DNA from: Bordetella parapertussis
GTDB lineage: Bacteria > Bacteroidota > Bacteroidia > Chitinophagales > Chitinophagaceae
Direction of reading: 5' to 3'
DNA length: 64,000 bases
NCBI GenBank assembly: GCA_943331005.2
Contig: CALQJX020000021.1
Location: forward strand, 1 to 64,000
Shown here one piece after another: positions 35,301 to 44,493 of this stretch. The position numbers and the translations under genes were made by a program. Under the pieces are notes generated by a model. The model ran no database searches, was not told the DNA's origin, and saw only the letters and a list, made by a program, of their open reading frames with translations. The stretch's first letter is position 1. The number at the start of each line of letters is the position of its first letter.

Positions 35301-38300
35301 GGTATATCGCGCTCCATTGACAATACCGACTTCGAGGCATCGAACGTACAGTATGTGCAGTTCTGGGTAATGGATCCATTCCTGAACAGTGCCAACCCTA
35401 ACGGAGGTTCGCTTTACATCAATCTGGGTAACGTTTCTGAAGATGTGATGAAAGACTCGAGGCTGTTCTTTGAGAACGGTATCCCATCGCCTTTCGACCG
35501 CACCAAAATGGACACTACCGCATGGGGGTATGTGCCTAAGTTCGAGCAACAGATAACCCGTTCTTTCGATAACGATAATGCAGCCAGGAAACTGCAGGAC
35601 GTAGGTTATGACGGTCTGCCGGATGTGGGCCAACCGGGACAGGAAAGCGAGCAAACTATTTTCAGGAAATTCCTGACCGGCCTGCAGGTGAAACTTGCAG
35701 GAGGCACGTCGAACCCAGCCTATATAAAGGCTGCTGCCGACCCTGCCAATGACAACTTTAAATTCTACAGAGATTCTTCTTACACCAGCGGAACCAATGG
35801 CGACAAGGTGAGTGTGCTTACCCGCTACAAAGGATTTAATAACCCGGATGGCAACTCACCCATAACCAGTGCCACATCTGCATTTGCCACATCAGGTACT
35901 ACGACTCCTGAGTCTGAGGACATTAACAGGGATAATACGATGAACGAATCGGAAACATACTTCCAGTATCGTATCGATTTCAAACCTAACATGCCTGTCG
36001 GTTCCAACTACGTGATCAGCATACAGGAAGACCCGAATGGTGTGAAACTGCCCAACGGCACTACTGCGCGTGAACGCTGGTACCAGTTCAAGATACCGAT
36101 ACAGAACTACGACAGACGTGTAGGCGGCATATCCGACTTCCGTTCTATCCGATTCATACGTATGTTCATGACCGGCTGGCAGGACAGTGCATTCCTTCGC
36201 TTTGCATCTTTTGAACTGGGTCGTAACCAATGGCGTTCTTATAACTATTCGTTGAACGAACCCGGAGAAAACGTGCCACAGCAGAACCAAGGACTTACAG
36301 ACTTCACAGTAACGTCTGTGAGCCTGGAAGAAAATGGCACCCGCGCACCTGTACCATATGCGCTGCCTCCTGGTGTAGCCCGCCAACAGACTGCCAACCC
36401 CCAAGGCGGACAGCAGACACTGCTGCTGAATGAGCAATCTCTTTCGCTGCGCGCATGTGCCCTGCAGGATGGTGATGCAAGAGGCGTATTCAAGGAAGTG
36501 AATGTGGATATGCGTCAGTTCAGCTACCTGCGTATGTTCCTGCATGCGGAAGCAATGGTAGGGCAAACACCAGTAAGCAATGCAGATGTAGATGCCTTCA
36601 TTCGTATAGGCAGTGACTTTACAAATAACTATTACGAATACCGTACACCACTTACCATAACACCGGCAGGTGTAAGTAAAAATGCTGCTGATATTATCTG
36701 GCCAGCTGCCAACAATGTAAACATTCAGCTGCAGGAACTGGTAGACGCCAAGAAAGAACGTGATGCAAAGGGCTGGCCTACACATATACCTTACGAAACG
36801 AAAGACTCTAAGGGCAACCCAATCTTCATTATTGGTAACCCGAACATAGGCGGCTCCAAGAACATAATGCTGGGTCTTGTGAACCCTAAGAAGACCAACA
36901 AAACACCGGGCGACGACGGACTACCTAAGTGTCTGGAAGTATGGTTTGACGAGATGCGTATATCCGGCACAAATGACCAGGCAGGCTATGCAGCTGCAGG
37001 TAAAGTGTCTGTGCAACTGGCCGACCTTGGCAACGTGAACCTATCGGGCAGTATGCATACACCCGGCTATGGCAACATAGACCAGAAGATACAGCAGCGT
37101 TTCCAGGATCTTTATTATCAGTACAACACATCTACCAACCTTTCTCTGGGCAAACTAATGCCGCGCCAATGGGGTGTGCAGCTGCCGGTATATGTTGGGT
37201 ACACACAGAATGTGAGCACTCCTAAGTACAATCCTTTTGACCAGGATGTGCTGCTGGAACATGAACTGAATGTAGCGAGGAACCAGCGGGCGCGCGACTC
37301 TATAAAAAGTGCCGCACAAGACTTTACTTCTATAGGCAGCTTCAACATAACCAATGCACGTATACAGGGCAACAGTGCTAACCCAAACAATAATAAGCGC
37401 ATGCCATGGAGTGTGAAGAACTTCGACTTTACCTATACATTCAATAACCAGTTCAAGCACAATCCGGTACTGGAACTGGACAAGCTAACAACACAGCGTT
37501 ATGGTGTAGGCTATACCTATGCAGTGAAAACCAAGTCTGTAGAGCCGCTGAAGAACATCATCAAGTCGAAATCGAAGTGGTTATCACTTGCCAAGGATTT
37601 CAACTTCACGCCTTTGCCCTCTACCTTCAATATGCGTAATGATCTCAACCGCATATCGCAGGAGATACAGATACGCAACATAGACGATGGCAGCGGCTAC
37701 AAGATACCATCTACCTACTATAAGAATTTTACCTGGAACCGCACCTACTCTATGAGGTGGGAACTGATGAAGTCTGTTTCGCTGGACTACAGTGCCACCA
37801 ATGTATCTCGTATAGACGAACCATATGGCCGCATAGACAACCCTGTGAAACGCGATTCGCTGCTAAACAACATCAGCCGTTTCGGTAAGAATAACACCTA
37901 CAACCAGACATTTAACGGCACTTATAATGTACCATTATCGAAGCTGCCACTTACCGACTGGGTAAGTGCCCGCCTAGGCTATACTGCCAACTATACATGG
38001 ACCACGGCCCCGCCAATTGCTTATGCACAGGGTAACACCATAGGCAATACACAGACACGTACGGTAACCAGTGAGTTCAACATGACGCAGCTCTACAACA
38101 AGTCGAGATGGCTGAAAGCACTGAACAGCAAACCCCGAAAAGCAGGAGAGAGCAGAAAAGGAGAAATGCCGAAGACCGGAGAAAAAGGGCAAGGCAATGC
38201 AGACCTGCGGAAGTCTATGATCCCGGAGGCTGATAAACCAGATAAGCCTGGAAAACGCTTTGAAAAAGTGCAGGATGATACTGTACTGCCAATGCCGCCT

Positions 38301-39992
38301 GATGCTGAGGACGGCAAGAAAGACAAGAAGAGCAAAAAAGATAAGAAAGAGGAGTCGGACACTACCAAGGTTCCGGAAACAAAGCTGGAAATAGTAAAGG
38401 CTGCATTCCCAAAAATGAATACTACCAACCTGACCGACGACCAACTGGACTCGCTGGTGCAGGCACAGGAAGACCTTGACAGAGCGAAACAACTGGAAGA
38501 AAAGAAAAAGAAAATAGCTGCTAAAAAGGCGCGTAAGAAAGCATTGAAAAGCCGACCATTACAAACCTCGCTTATAGAGCATATAATAGGTCATGCGCTT
38601 ACAATTGTGAACAGGGTAACCCTGAACCTTACAGAGACACAGGGCACTATACTGCCGGGCTATATGGACAGCACCCGCTTTATGGGTGTGAACAACTACT
38701 CTATGGCACCGGGCTTTGATTTCGTGTATGGCTATCAGCCGGACTATGCATGGATGCTGGCACAGGCAAATGCCGGCCGCCTTTCACGCGACACCTATTT
38801 CAATGCGCAGTTCCAGCAGACATACTCCCGCAACCTTAATGCGCAGGCTACCCTGCTGCCGCACAAATCATTCAGGATAGACCTGACACTAACGCAGGCA
38901 TTCAGCAAATCGCACAGCGAGTTGTATGCAGATACTACGTATAGCCCCAACGGCGCATTCGAGCATCTTACGCCTTATGAGACAGGATCATTCAACATTA
39001 CCTACATCTCGGCCAAGAGCATGTTCCGCAATTCGGGTGTGAGCTCATCGGTATACAATCAGTTCCTTGATAACAGGGTGATCATATCGCGCAGGCTGGG
39101 CGCCAACAACCCCTATACCGGCAATATACCAGACCCATACAACCCCAGCTATACCAAGGGTTACGGACCATTCTCACAGGATGTGCTGATACCTTCCTTT
39201 ATTGCTGCCTATGCGGGCAATCCGGCACAGACAGCTGCGCTGCTGGACTATACACATGAGACAGTAAAAGCGAATCCGTTCAGGTACTTTACTCCTATGC
39301 CCAACTGGCGAGTAACCTATAACGGACTAAGTAAACTGCCTTTCTTCTCTAAAGTGATGAACAACTTTGTGGTGAACCATGCCTATACCGGCACGCTGGC
39401 TATGAACAGCTTTAACTCGTCGCTGCTCTTCCGTGACCTGTTTGGTCTTGGTTATCCATCATTCATAGACTCTAACTCGAGAAACTACATACCCTACTTC
39501 CAGGTACCGAACGTTACTATTACACAGGCATTCAACCCGCTAATAGGTTTTGACGCAGGCTTTAAGAACAACCTTACTGCCAAATTCGAGGTAAGGAGGT
39601 CTAAGACTCAGAGCCTTAGCCTTATAGATTATCAGGTGGGTGAGAACTCCAGCACAGAATATGTGATAGGTGGTGGTTTCCGCAAAAAAGGTATCGTTCT
39701 TCCGGCACCTATATTCGGCATTAAGAAGCTGAAGAATGAATTGATCTTCAAACTGGATATAGGTATTCGTGACGACAAGACGAGCAACACCTTCCTTGCC
39801 AACAATGTAAGTGTAACCTCCCGAGGACAGAAGGTGATACGCGTATCGCCTACCATCAACTATGCGGTTACGGATATGCTGACGCTGCTGTTCTTCTTCG
39901 ACAGGCAGCAGACACTACCCTATGTGTCTAATGCTTTCCCGACAACCACTACCAGGGGCGGCGTGACACTACGATTTGTTTTCGCTCAGTAA
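32382..39992 (+). CDS. sprA: Type IX secretion translocon protein SprA
   Basis: SprA is the giant outer-membrane beta-barrel that forms the T9SS protein-conducting channel. The 2,536-residue protein has an N-terminal export signal (KSYFGYRFLLFIALIVAIANAAA). It carries repeated barrel and plug segments such as INLLATVGDKLKLNISNN (about 207-224) and IYIDDFEGTSS-like VYIDDFEGTSSSYDLKFPA (about 829-847), and ends in LRFVFAQ. It is longer than the well-studied Flavobacterium SprA (about 2,400), mainly through a Lys-rich charged stretch (about 1906-2060). The start is TTG at 32382; no ATG lies between the upstream stop and the signal sequence. It exports the sorting-domain proteins encoded elsewhere in the window. 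Confidence 0.95.
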   Translation: MKGKSYFGYRFLLFIALIVAIANAAARGYHPIFVPFLPADDTSGKDSTAVDTSHNLRFPIHDKTGNPITDQALPRSIDLQDPKNVKKTFEYDADSNRYYFTSKVGNEYLRNPTYLTLDEYMKYKAKEDESSYFQRRLDGLMLFNKTPELPVMYKEGLFDRIFGSSTIQVKPQGNVDVTFGGNWQNIKNPALPIRAQKYGVFDFDMQMNINLLATVGDKLKLNISNNTKATFDYQNIQKLDYNGKEDEMLKKVEAGNVSFPLKSSLINGMQSLFGLKTQLQFGKLWVTGVVGTLKSARKSLTIQGGAQSQQIAIKANNYEENRNFLLAQYFRKNYNSSLRNYPIINSLVTINKVEVWVTNRTGAVAGVRDILCLMDLGEGEPYNNILSNGSGANALPDNSANRLYNQLQLNPSGRQQKSATNAAVALGLTQGQDFERTTARQLSPTEYTFNARLGYIMLNTQMNPDDVLGVAYRYTYKGKVYQVGEFASDLPPDTTNPKVLFLKLMKGTAPRTRLPVWDLMMKNVYALGGFGVSKDNFTLNILYQDPGGGEKRYMPEGPLSGTPFISLLNLDHLNAQNEPQPDGIFDFVEGITINTQQGKIIFPVLEPFGSDLKKAVVNEPILERRYIYQVLYDSTKYVAQQYQQNDRYIMRGSYKSSSSSDIFLGGFNIPQGSVSVSAGGTRLIENQDYSIEYGLGRIKILNTGILNSGVPINIQYEDNATFGFQLQNFMAMRMDYYQNKNLTLGGTIMRLKERPFTQKVTFGDDPIQNTVLGLDANFQKEVPAITRLVDKLPVYSSTAPSFVNTNLEVAGLLPGHPKQINALDPEGSVYIDDFEGTSSSYDLKFPAQAWSLASTPFGAVNSQGQTLFPEASLTNNHAYGMNRARLAWYMLEPSLLNTGTSVPGYVKNDSNQHYIRTILTKQVFPNRNPTLLNGSLNTFDLGFYPKDRGPYNFDVTNIDPNTGDLLNPEKRWGGISRSIDNTDFEASNVQYVQFWVMDPFLNSANPNGGSLYINLGNVSEDVMKDSRLFFENGIPSPFDRTKMDTTAWGYVPKFEQQITRSFDNDNAARKLQDVGYDGLPDVGQPGQESEQTIFRKFLTGLQVKLAGGTSNPAYIKAAADPANDNFKFYRDSSYTSGTNGDKVSVLTRYKGFNNPDGNSPITSATSAFATSGTTTPESEDINRDNTMNESETYFQYRIDFKPNMPVGSNYVISIQEDPNGVKLPNGTTARERWYQFKIPIQNYDRRVGGISDFRSIRFIRMFMTGWQDSAFLRFASFELGRNQWRSYNYSLNEPGENVPQQNQGLTDFTVTSVSLEENGTRAPVPYALPPGVARQQTANPQGGQQTLLLNEQSLSLRACALQDGDARGVFKEVNVDMRQFSYLRMFLHAEAMVGQTPVSNADVDAFIRIGSDFTNNYYEYRTPLTITPAGVSKNAADIIWPAANNVNIQLQELVDAKKERDAKGWPTHIPYETKDSKGNPIFIIGNPNIGGSKNIMLGLVNPKKTNKTPGDDGLPKCLEVWFDEMRISGTNDQAGYAAAGKVSVQLADLGNVNLSGSMHTPGYGNIDQKIQQRFQDLYYQYNTSTNLSLGKLMPRQWGVQLPVYVGYTQNVSTPKYNPFDQDVLLEHELNVARNQRARDSIKSAAQDFTSIGSFNITNARIQGNSANPNNNKRMPWSVKNFDFTYTFNNQFKHNPVLELDKLTTQRYGVGYTYAVKTKSVEPLKNIIKSKSKWLSLAKDFNFTPLPSTFNMRNDLNRISQEIQIRNIDDGSGYKIPSTYYKNFTWNRTYSMRWELMKSVSLDYSATNVSRIDEPYGRIDNPVKRDSLLNNISRFGKNNTYNQTFNGTYNVPLSKLPLTDWVSARLGYTANYTWTTAPPIAYAQGNTIGNTQTRTVTSEFNMTQLYNKSRWLKALNSKPRKAGESRKGEMPKTGEKGQGNADLRKSMIPEADKPDKPGKRFEKVQDDTVLPMPPDAEDGKKDKKSKKDKKEESDTTKVPETKLEIVKAAFPKMNTTNLTDDQLDSLVQAQEDLDRAKQLEEKKKKIAAKKARKKALKSRPLQTSLIEHIIGHALTIVNRVTLNLTETQGTILPGYMDSTRFMGVNNYSMAPGFDFVYGYQPDYAWMLAQANAGRLSRDTYFNAQFQQTYSRNLNAQATLLPHKSFRIDLTLTQAFSKSHSELYADTTYSPNGAFEHLTPYETGSFNITYISAKSMFRNSGVSSSVYNQFLDNRVIISRRLGANNPYTGNIPDPYNPSYTKGYGPFSQDVLIPSFIAAYAGNPAQTAALLDYTHETVKANPFRYFTPMPNWRVTYNGLSKLPFFSKVMNNFVVNHAYTGTLAMNSFNSSLLFRDLFGLGYPSFIDSNSRNYIPYFQVPNVTITQAFNPLIGFDAGFKNNLTAKFEVRRSKTQSLSLIDYQVGENSSTEYVIGGGFRKKGIVLPAPIFGIKKLKNELIFKLDIGIRDDKTSNTFLANNVSVTSRGQKVIRVSPTINYAVTDMLTLLFFFDRQQTLPYVSNAFPTTTTRGGVTLRFVFAQ

Positions 39993-40040
39993 TAGCTACT
40001 TTTATACCGCACCCTTATTCGGGTATTCAAACTACAATTA

Positions 40041-41648
40041 GTGGGCACATCGTCTAAAACGCTCTATACTTTACTGCTTTCAGGTACATTGCTGTGCCTG
40101 CTGCAGGTATGGTTGCCGGGGCATTACCTGTCGTGCGATGGGCCTTGCCACCTGTATAATGCAGGAATAGTGCATGATATGTGGGCAGGTAACAATGCTG
40201 CTTTTTACAACAAGTTCTACAACCTTGTTTACACACCCGACCCCAACAGCATGACCACCTTTGTGCTGGCAGCGCTGCTGTTTGTGGTAAAGGGTGCTAT
40301 TGCGGAAAAGCTGTTCCTTTCGGCCTATGTGCTTATTTACATATCCGGCTTTGTGCTGTTGTTGCGGCAACTGGGCAAGGGCAACAGTTACTGGCTGCTC
40401 TCGGTATTTCTGTTCGTTTTCACCTATGCACTATCCAAAGGGTTTTACAATTTCTCCTTTGGCATAGCGTTCTGGTTCTGGATGGTGTGGGCATGGCTCC
40501 GCTACCTGCAAAATCGCAAGCTTACCACAGCATTGGCAGTACTGTTATTTTCGGGGTTTACCTTCTTCACCCATCTGCTGCCATTTGTATTTGGGATGAT
40601 AGTCTGCAGTTTCCTGCTGTTATCTCATGGTATGGCACAGGATACTGAAAGAAAACTGAAGCCTACCGAATACATTGTACACAACGGGCTGATACTTGCC
40701 TTACTTACAGGACCCTACATACTACTTACCTTCTTGTTTACCGGTAAGGAAGGCGGGCTGCAGCTGCACCTGGCACCACACCGCTACCGACTGCTGGAAC
40801 TGGCTGAATTCAAATACATCATCAACATTACGCATACTGAGCGCCCCTGGGCTGCAATAGCGGGCGTAAAACTGAGTTGTCTGCTTGCAGTAACATTGGT
40901 TCGTGCATCACGAGGCTACACCATAAATAAGTACGATGGCTTTATACCCGCACTGGTTGTAATAGGCTTTGTGTATACCTTTTTCCCCGAGGACTTTCTG
41001 GGGCATGCCATCATCATCAGTATTCGTACTCAGTTGTTCATTCATCTGCTTATAGTCTGCATAGTTGCTTATCGCATGCCCAAGGGTAGATGGACGGATA
41101 TGGCAGGTGCTACCATATTCGGTTGTTTCCTCGTTCTGTCTTGGTTGCGAATAGCTGTGCGGCAGGACGCCGATGCGGCATTAAAGAATCAGCTTACTGC
41201 CACAGCGCATATCCAAAGCGGCTCTGTATTGCTGCCACTCGATCTTTCTCCCAATGGCAGGCATGCAGACGGTAAGCTTATAGCAGACCGCAATGCAATA
41301 TTTCACCACTCGACACAGTATATAGGGCTGGAAAAACAACTGATAGTTCTTGACAATTATGAGGCGAACATGGGCTACTTTCCAATAAGATGGAAGGATG
41401 AGATGAACCCATATACCTACCTGAGTAAGGCGCAGGGCATAGAGGGAGATCCGCCGGCAGCAACTATTGCCGGCTATGAAAAGAAGATCGGCACAAGGAT
41501 AGACTATGTAATGCTTTGGGGCTACCCACCTTCCAAGAACAATGATCCCGGTTTCAAAGAATTATATACCGAGATCAACGCATTGTATCATCTTATTTAC
41601 ACTGCTCAGGGTGGCCAAACCCTTCTTTACGAGAGGAATAGACCCTAA
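40041..41648 (+). CDS. Multi-spanning membrane protein, GT-C glycosyltransferase-like topology
   Basis: A 535-residue inner-membrane protein with an N-terminal hydrophobic segment, an acidic loop CDGPCHLYNAG (about 30-40) after it, some ten further membrane segments, and a soluble C-terminal region of about 150 residues. The Asp-containing first loop and the many helices resemble GT-C glycosyltransferases that use lipid-linked sugars, but I see no diagnostic motif, so this is only a topology match. The start is GTG at 40041, 48 bases after sprA. It may be read through from sprA, as there is no terminator between them. Confidence 0.6.
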   Translation: MGTSSKTLYTLLLSGTLLCLLQVWLPGHYLSCDGPCHLYNAGIVHDMWAGNNAAFYNKFYNLVYTPDPNSMTTFVLAALLFVVKGAIAEKLFLSAYVLIYISGFVLLLRQLGKGNSYWLLSVFLFVFTYALSKGFYNFSFGIAFWFWMVWAWLRYLQNRKLTTALAVLLFSGFTFFTHLLPFVFGMIVCSFLLLSHGMAQDTERKLKPTEYIVHNGLILALLTGPYILLTFLFTGKEGGLQLHLAPHRYRLLELAEFKYIINITHTERPWAAIAGVKLSCLLAVTLVRASRGYTINKYDGFIPALVVIGFVYTFFPEDFLGHAIIISIRTQLFIHLLIVCIVAYRMPKGRWTDMAGATIFGCFLVLSWLRIAVRQDADAALKNQLTATAHIQSGSVLLPLDLSPNGRHADGKLIADRNAIFHHSTQYIGLEKQLIVLDNYEANMGYFPIRWKDEMNPYTYLSKAQGIEGDPPAATIAGYEKKIGTRIDYVMLWGYPPSKNNDPGFKELYTEINALYHLIYTAQGGQTLLYERNRP

Positions 41649-41699
41649 AAACTTATATAGCGTGCTACACCTGCACAACACAGGTTGCCCAAATTGGAC

Positions 41700-41707
41700 T
41701 AACTTTG
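41700..41707 (+). promoter_or_regulatory. -7 element of rbfA
   Basis: TAACTTTG, perfect TAnnTTTG, seven bases before the rbfA ATG. Confidence 0.6.
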
Positions 41708-41714
41708 GCAAATA

Positions 41715-42101
41715 ATGGAAGAAAATAAAAGACAAAAACAAGTAGGCAAACTGGTAATGGAAGAACTGAGCGACATATTTATGCGCGAAGGTATCAACAT
41801 TATAGATGGTGGTATGGTGTCTATTTCCAAAGTAGCCGTTACCCCCGATCTGCTGGAAGCCCGTGTATATCTCAGCTTTTTTCAGGTACATGACAGTGCA
41901 GCGCTGCTGGAGAAAATAAGGGAACGTGGCTGGGAATACCGCAAATTGCTGGGCATGCGCATCAAAAATCAGCTGCGCCGCGTTCCGGATATCATCTATT
42001 ATGCCGATGACACACTGGATCATGTGTTCAAAATGGAGCAACTGTTCAAAAAGATCAGCGATGACAGGGATGCGTTCAACAAGGACAATAACCCTGAATA
42101 A
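41715..42101 (+). CDS. rbfA: Ribosome-binding factor A
   Basis: RbfA helps mature the 5' end of 16S rRNA and assemble the 30S subunit, especially in the cold. The 128-residue protein has the KH-like family pattern: RQKQVGKLVMEELSDIF at the N-terminus, the strand VSISKVAVTPDLLEARVYLSFF (about 35-56), and LRRVPDIIYYADDTLDH (about 89-105). The last codon is directly followed by the ATG of the permease gene, so the two form an operon with likely translational coupling. Confidence 0.94.
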   Translation: MEENKRQKQVGKLVMEELSDIFMREGINIIDGGMVSISKVAVTPDLLEARVYLSFFQVHDSAALLEKIRERGWEYRKLLGMRIKNQLRRVPDIIYYADDTLDHVFKMEQLFKKISDDRDAFNKDNNPE

Positions 42102-43358
42102 ATGAACCGAACGCTGATATGGCAACTGGCATACAGATACCTTCGCGGCAAGCGATCTGCCAATGTAGTGCCCATACTTTCCCGTATCAGCATGGTGGCT
42201 ATAGCTGTGAGCAGTGCCGCTATGATCATTGTCTTCTCGGTTTTCAATGGTCTGGAAGGTTTTGTGAAACAACTCTACAGCGGCTTTTACCCTGATGTAA
42301 AGATCTCTGCGACAAGAGGTAAATTCTTTCCTGTAACACCGGCTCTGACCAAACAGATAAGTGGTGTAAAAGGAATACAGCAGATAACCACAGTACTGGA
42401 AGACAATGTAATGGTGATCGTAGACAATACGCTCATCAACAATGCTGTTAAGGGAGGCCAGAAGGTGGTGACAGTAAAAGGCATTCAGCCCAACTACTTC
42501 GGGGTAAATAATATTACAGATGCTATAACCGGAGAAGACAGTGTATCTACCGGGAAACCATATACCGCTATTGCCGGACGAAACATCATCAATGAGCTGG
42601 GTATAGATATAGACAATGTTTTCAGCACCATACAGTTGTACTACCCCAACCCGGAAAGCAAGAACCTTGCGGCCGACATAACAGATGCCTATAGAAGTCT
42701 GGAAGTGCATCCTGCCGGTATGTTCCATATAGCAGACGATCAGGACGACAAATATGTGCTGGCACCACTATCGCTGGTGCAAACCCTGCTGCATGCTGAA
42801 GGCAAATGCTCGTCTGTAGAGGTGCGTATAGTACCCGGCACTGAAGAGCAGGTGCTTGCCGAGCTAAAAAAGCAACTGGGCAGCAGCTACAAAATAGAGA
42901 GCCGCTACGAGCAGAATAAGTCTATGTATATGGTGCTGCGCTCGGAGAAATGGGCCATTTATGCAATACTAACTCTGGTATTGCTTATTGCATCGTTCAA
43001 TATGATAGGAGCACTATCTATGCTGGTGCTGGAAAAACAAAAGGACATAGGCATATTAAAAGCGATGGGCGCCCGCACTGCAGATATCCGTCTGATATTT
43101 GTACTGGAAGGTATATTGTGGGCGATGATCGGTGGAATTACCGGCATATTGCTGGGTAGCGGCATATGCCTGCTGCAACAACACTATGGTTTTGTAACAG
43201 TGGGTGGTTCCTTCCTTATAGACAGCTACCCGGTAGCTGTTCAGTTCACAGATCTGATACTGGTGATATTTACAGTAACTATAGTAGGCCTGCTGGCAGC
43301 ATGGTATCCGGCGGGCAGGGCTACCCGTACACTGGCCCCTACCCTAAAGAGCGCATAA
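42102..43358 (+). CDS. LolC/LolE-type ABC transporter permease (FtsX family)
   Basis: Inner-membrane permease of the lipoprotein-release type: a membrane helix near 28-50, a large periplasmic domain (about 55-275), then three helices (about 285-310, 330-355, 385-405) in an FtsX domain, ending WYPAGRATRTLAPTLKSA. The 418-residue length and the opening AYRYLRGKRSANVVPILSRIS fit LolC/LolE. It would need a LolD ATPase, which is not in the window. It starts directly at the rbfA stop and ends directly against the stop of the opposing glycosyltransferase gene, with no intergenic base. Confidence 0.88.
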   Translation: MNRTLIWQLAYRYLRGKRSANVVPILSRISMVAIAVSSAAMIIVFSVFNGLEGFVKQLYSGFYPDVKISATRGKFFPVTPALTKQISGVKGIQQITTVLEDNVMVIVDNTLINNAVKGGQKVVTVKGIQPNYFGVNNITDAITGEDSVSTGKPYTAIAGRNIINELGIDIDNVFSTIQLYYPNPESKNLAADITDAYRSLEVHPAGMFHIADDQDDKYVLAPLSLVQTLLHAEGKCSSVEVRIVPGTEEQVLAELKKQLGSSYKIESRYEQNKSMYMVLRSEKWAIYAILTLVLLIASFNMIGALSMLVLEKQKDIGILKAMGARTADIRLIFVLEGILWAMIGGITGILLGSGICLLQQHYGFVTVGGSFLIDSYPVAVQFTDLILVIFTVTIVGLLAAWYPAGRATRTLAPTLKSA

Positions 43359-44351
43359 CTAGCGGCTCATAGCAGCCAGTTCTTCATATACATTAAGGTA
43401 TTGAGCAGCGATGACCTTGTGGTCGTATTTAACAGCATTTACCAGTCCCTTTTGCACTGTACTATCGTAGTATGACCGATCGATGAGCAACGATGTTATC
43501 GCCTCTCTTATTTCTTCCGGCTTTAGCGGATCTACGAGAACAGCTGAATCCTTGCCTATTTCCAGCATGGCACCGATATTGCTAGTTACTACCGGACGGC
43601 CTACTGCCTGCGCCTCTATAATGGGCATGCCGAAACCCTCATACAATGAAGCCATGAACAACACATCGCAGGCAATGTAACGTTCCAGGATCTGTTCTTC
43701 ATTCAGTCCGCTGTAAAGTGTATGAGATATACCGTACTCCTTAAGTTTAGCCAGCTCATCAGGTGCAGGCCAGCCTACTATATCCAAATGAAAATTGGTA
43801 CCCTTTGCCGCAGCTATAAGATTGTCGAGATTCTTGTGTTTGCCGGTTCCCAGCATCAGCACCACCGGACGCTCATTGAGTGCCCCTTTGGGTACCTGCC
43901 TGAAAACAGGTTTAACCGGATTGGGGACTACCCTGATACGCGATGCAGGAAAATTGAAATAGCGCATCACCTTTTCTTTTGTAAACTCAGACACTACGGT
44001 AACCATATCCACACTCATAAGTGGCAACCTGAACCAGAATAAGCTGTAGATCATCTTTTTGAGGCGGGCATGCACCGGGTTCTCGTAATAACCCATATCG
44101 TGTATGGTGAGCAGCGTTTTTTTGCCTCTGAGTCCCATGGCCAAAAAATTGACATCACCAGTGATATGGTTCAGCTCGCTGGCAGACTTGCCCGCATTTC
44201 TGGTATTCTGTAGTCTGGACAATTTGGGATCGCAGTAAAAATCGCTGATCAGCACCTGGCCTTCCAGATCTTTCTTTACTGTACGGAAGATCCCTTCTAT
44301 AGAAACCCCGGTACTTCTTGGTTCCCGGTAATAATGTGTCACAGTCAGCAT
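43359..44351 (-). CDS. Glycosyltransferase family 1 (GT4-type)
   Basis: A 330-residue GT-B-fold transferase. The C-terminal half carries the donor-site signature EGFGMPIIEAQAVGRPVV (about 240-257) and the preceding VLMLGTGKHKNLDNLIAA (about 155-172) typical of GT4 enzymes. Donor and acceptor sugars are not predictable; the likely role is polysaccharide or lipopolysaccharide assembly. The start ATG at 44351 comes five bases after the -7-like TACCTTTA. It is monocistronic and tail-to-tail with the permease gene. Confidence 0.9.
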   Translation of the reverse strand: MLTVTHYYREPRSTGVSIEGIFRTVKKDLEGQVLISDFYCDPKLSRLQNTRNAGKSASELNHITGDVNFLAMGLRGKKTLLTIHDMGYYENPVHARLKKMIYSLFWFRLPLMSVDMVTVVSEFTKEKVMRYFNFPASRIRVVPNPVKPVFRQVPKGALNERPVVLMLGTGKHKNLDNLIAAAKGTNFHLDIVGWPAPDELAKLKEYGISHTLYSGLNEEQILERYIACDVLFMASLYEGFGMPIIEAQAVGRPVVTSNIGAMLEIGKDSAVLVDPLKPEEIREAITSLLIDRSYYDSTVQKGLVNAVKYDHKVIAAQYLNVYEELAAMSR

Positions 44352-44356
44352 GGGGC

Positions 44357-44364
44357 ATAAAGGT
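44357..44364 (-). promoter_or_regulatory. -7-like element of the glycosyltransferase gene
   Basis: TACCTTTA on the minus strand, one base off TAnnTTTG, five bases before the ATG. Confidence 0.45.
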
Positions 44365-44481
44365 AAAGATTATTTCCCCTCCTGTTGCCATACCAGAGCA
44401 GTAAGACAAGCCGGGATCTGCTATTGTAGCGGAAAAATAATAGTTCCTTCATCCATCTATTTCCTATTCCCGCATCTTCCT

Positions 44482-44489
44482 TATCTTCG
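44482..44489 (+). promoter_or_regulatory. -7-like element of clpS
   Basis: TATCTTCG, one base off TAnnTTTG, four bases before the clpS ATG. Confidence 0.4.
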
Positions 44490-44493
44490 CAAT

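Noticed and set aside
41562..42728. 388-codon minus-strand frame
   Set aside because: It lies entirely antisense to rbfA and the LolC/E-type gene, both clearly recognisable, and its translation is Tyr/His/Cys-rich like other antisense shadows.
44350..44493. Upstream extension of clpS
   Set aside because: It covers the glycosyltransferase promoter region and its sequence is unlike ClpS.
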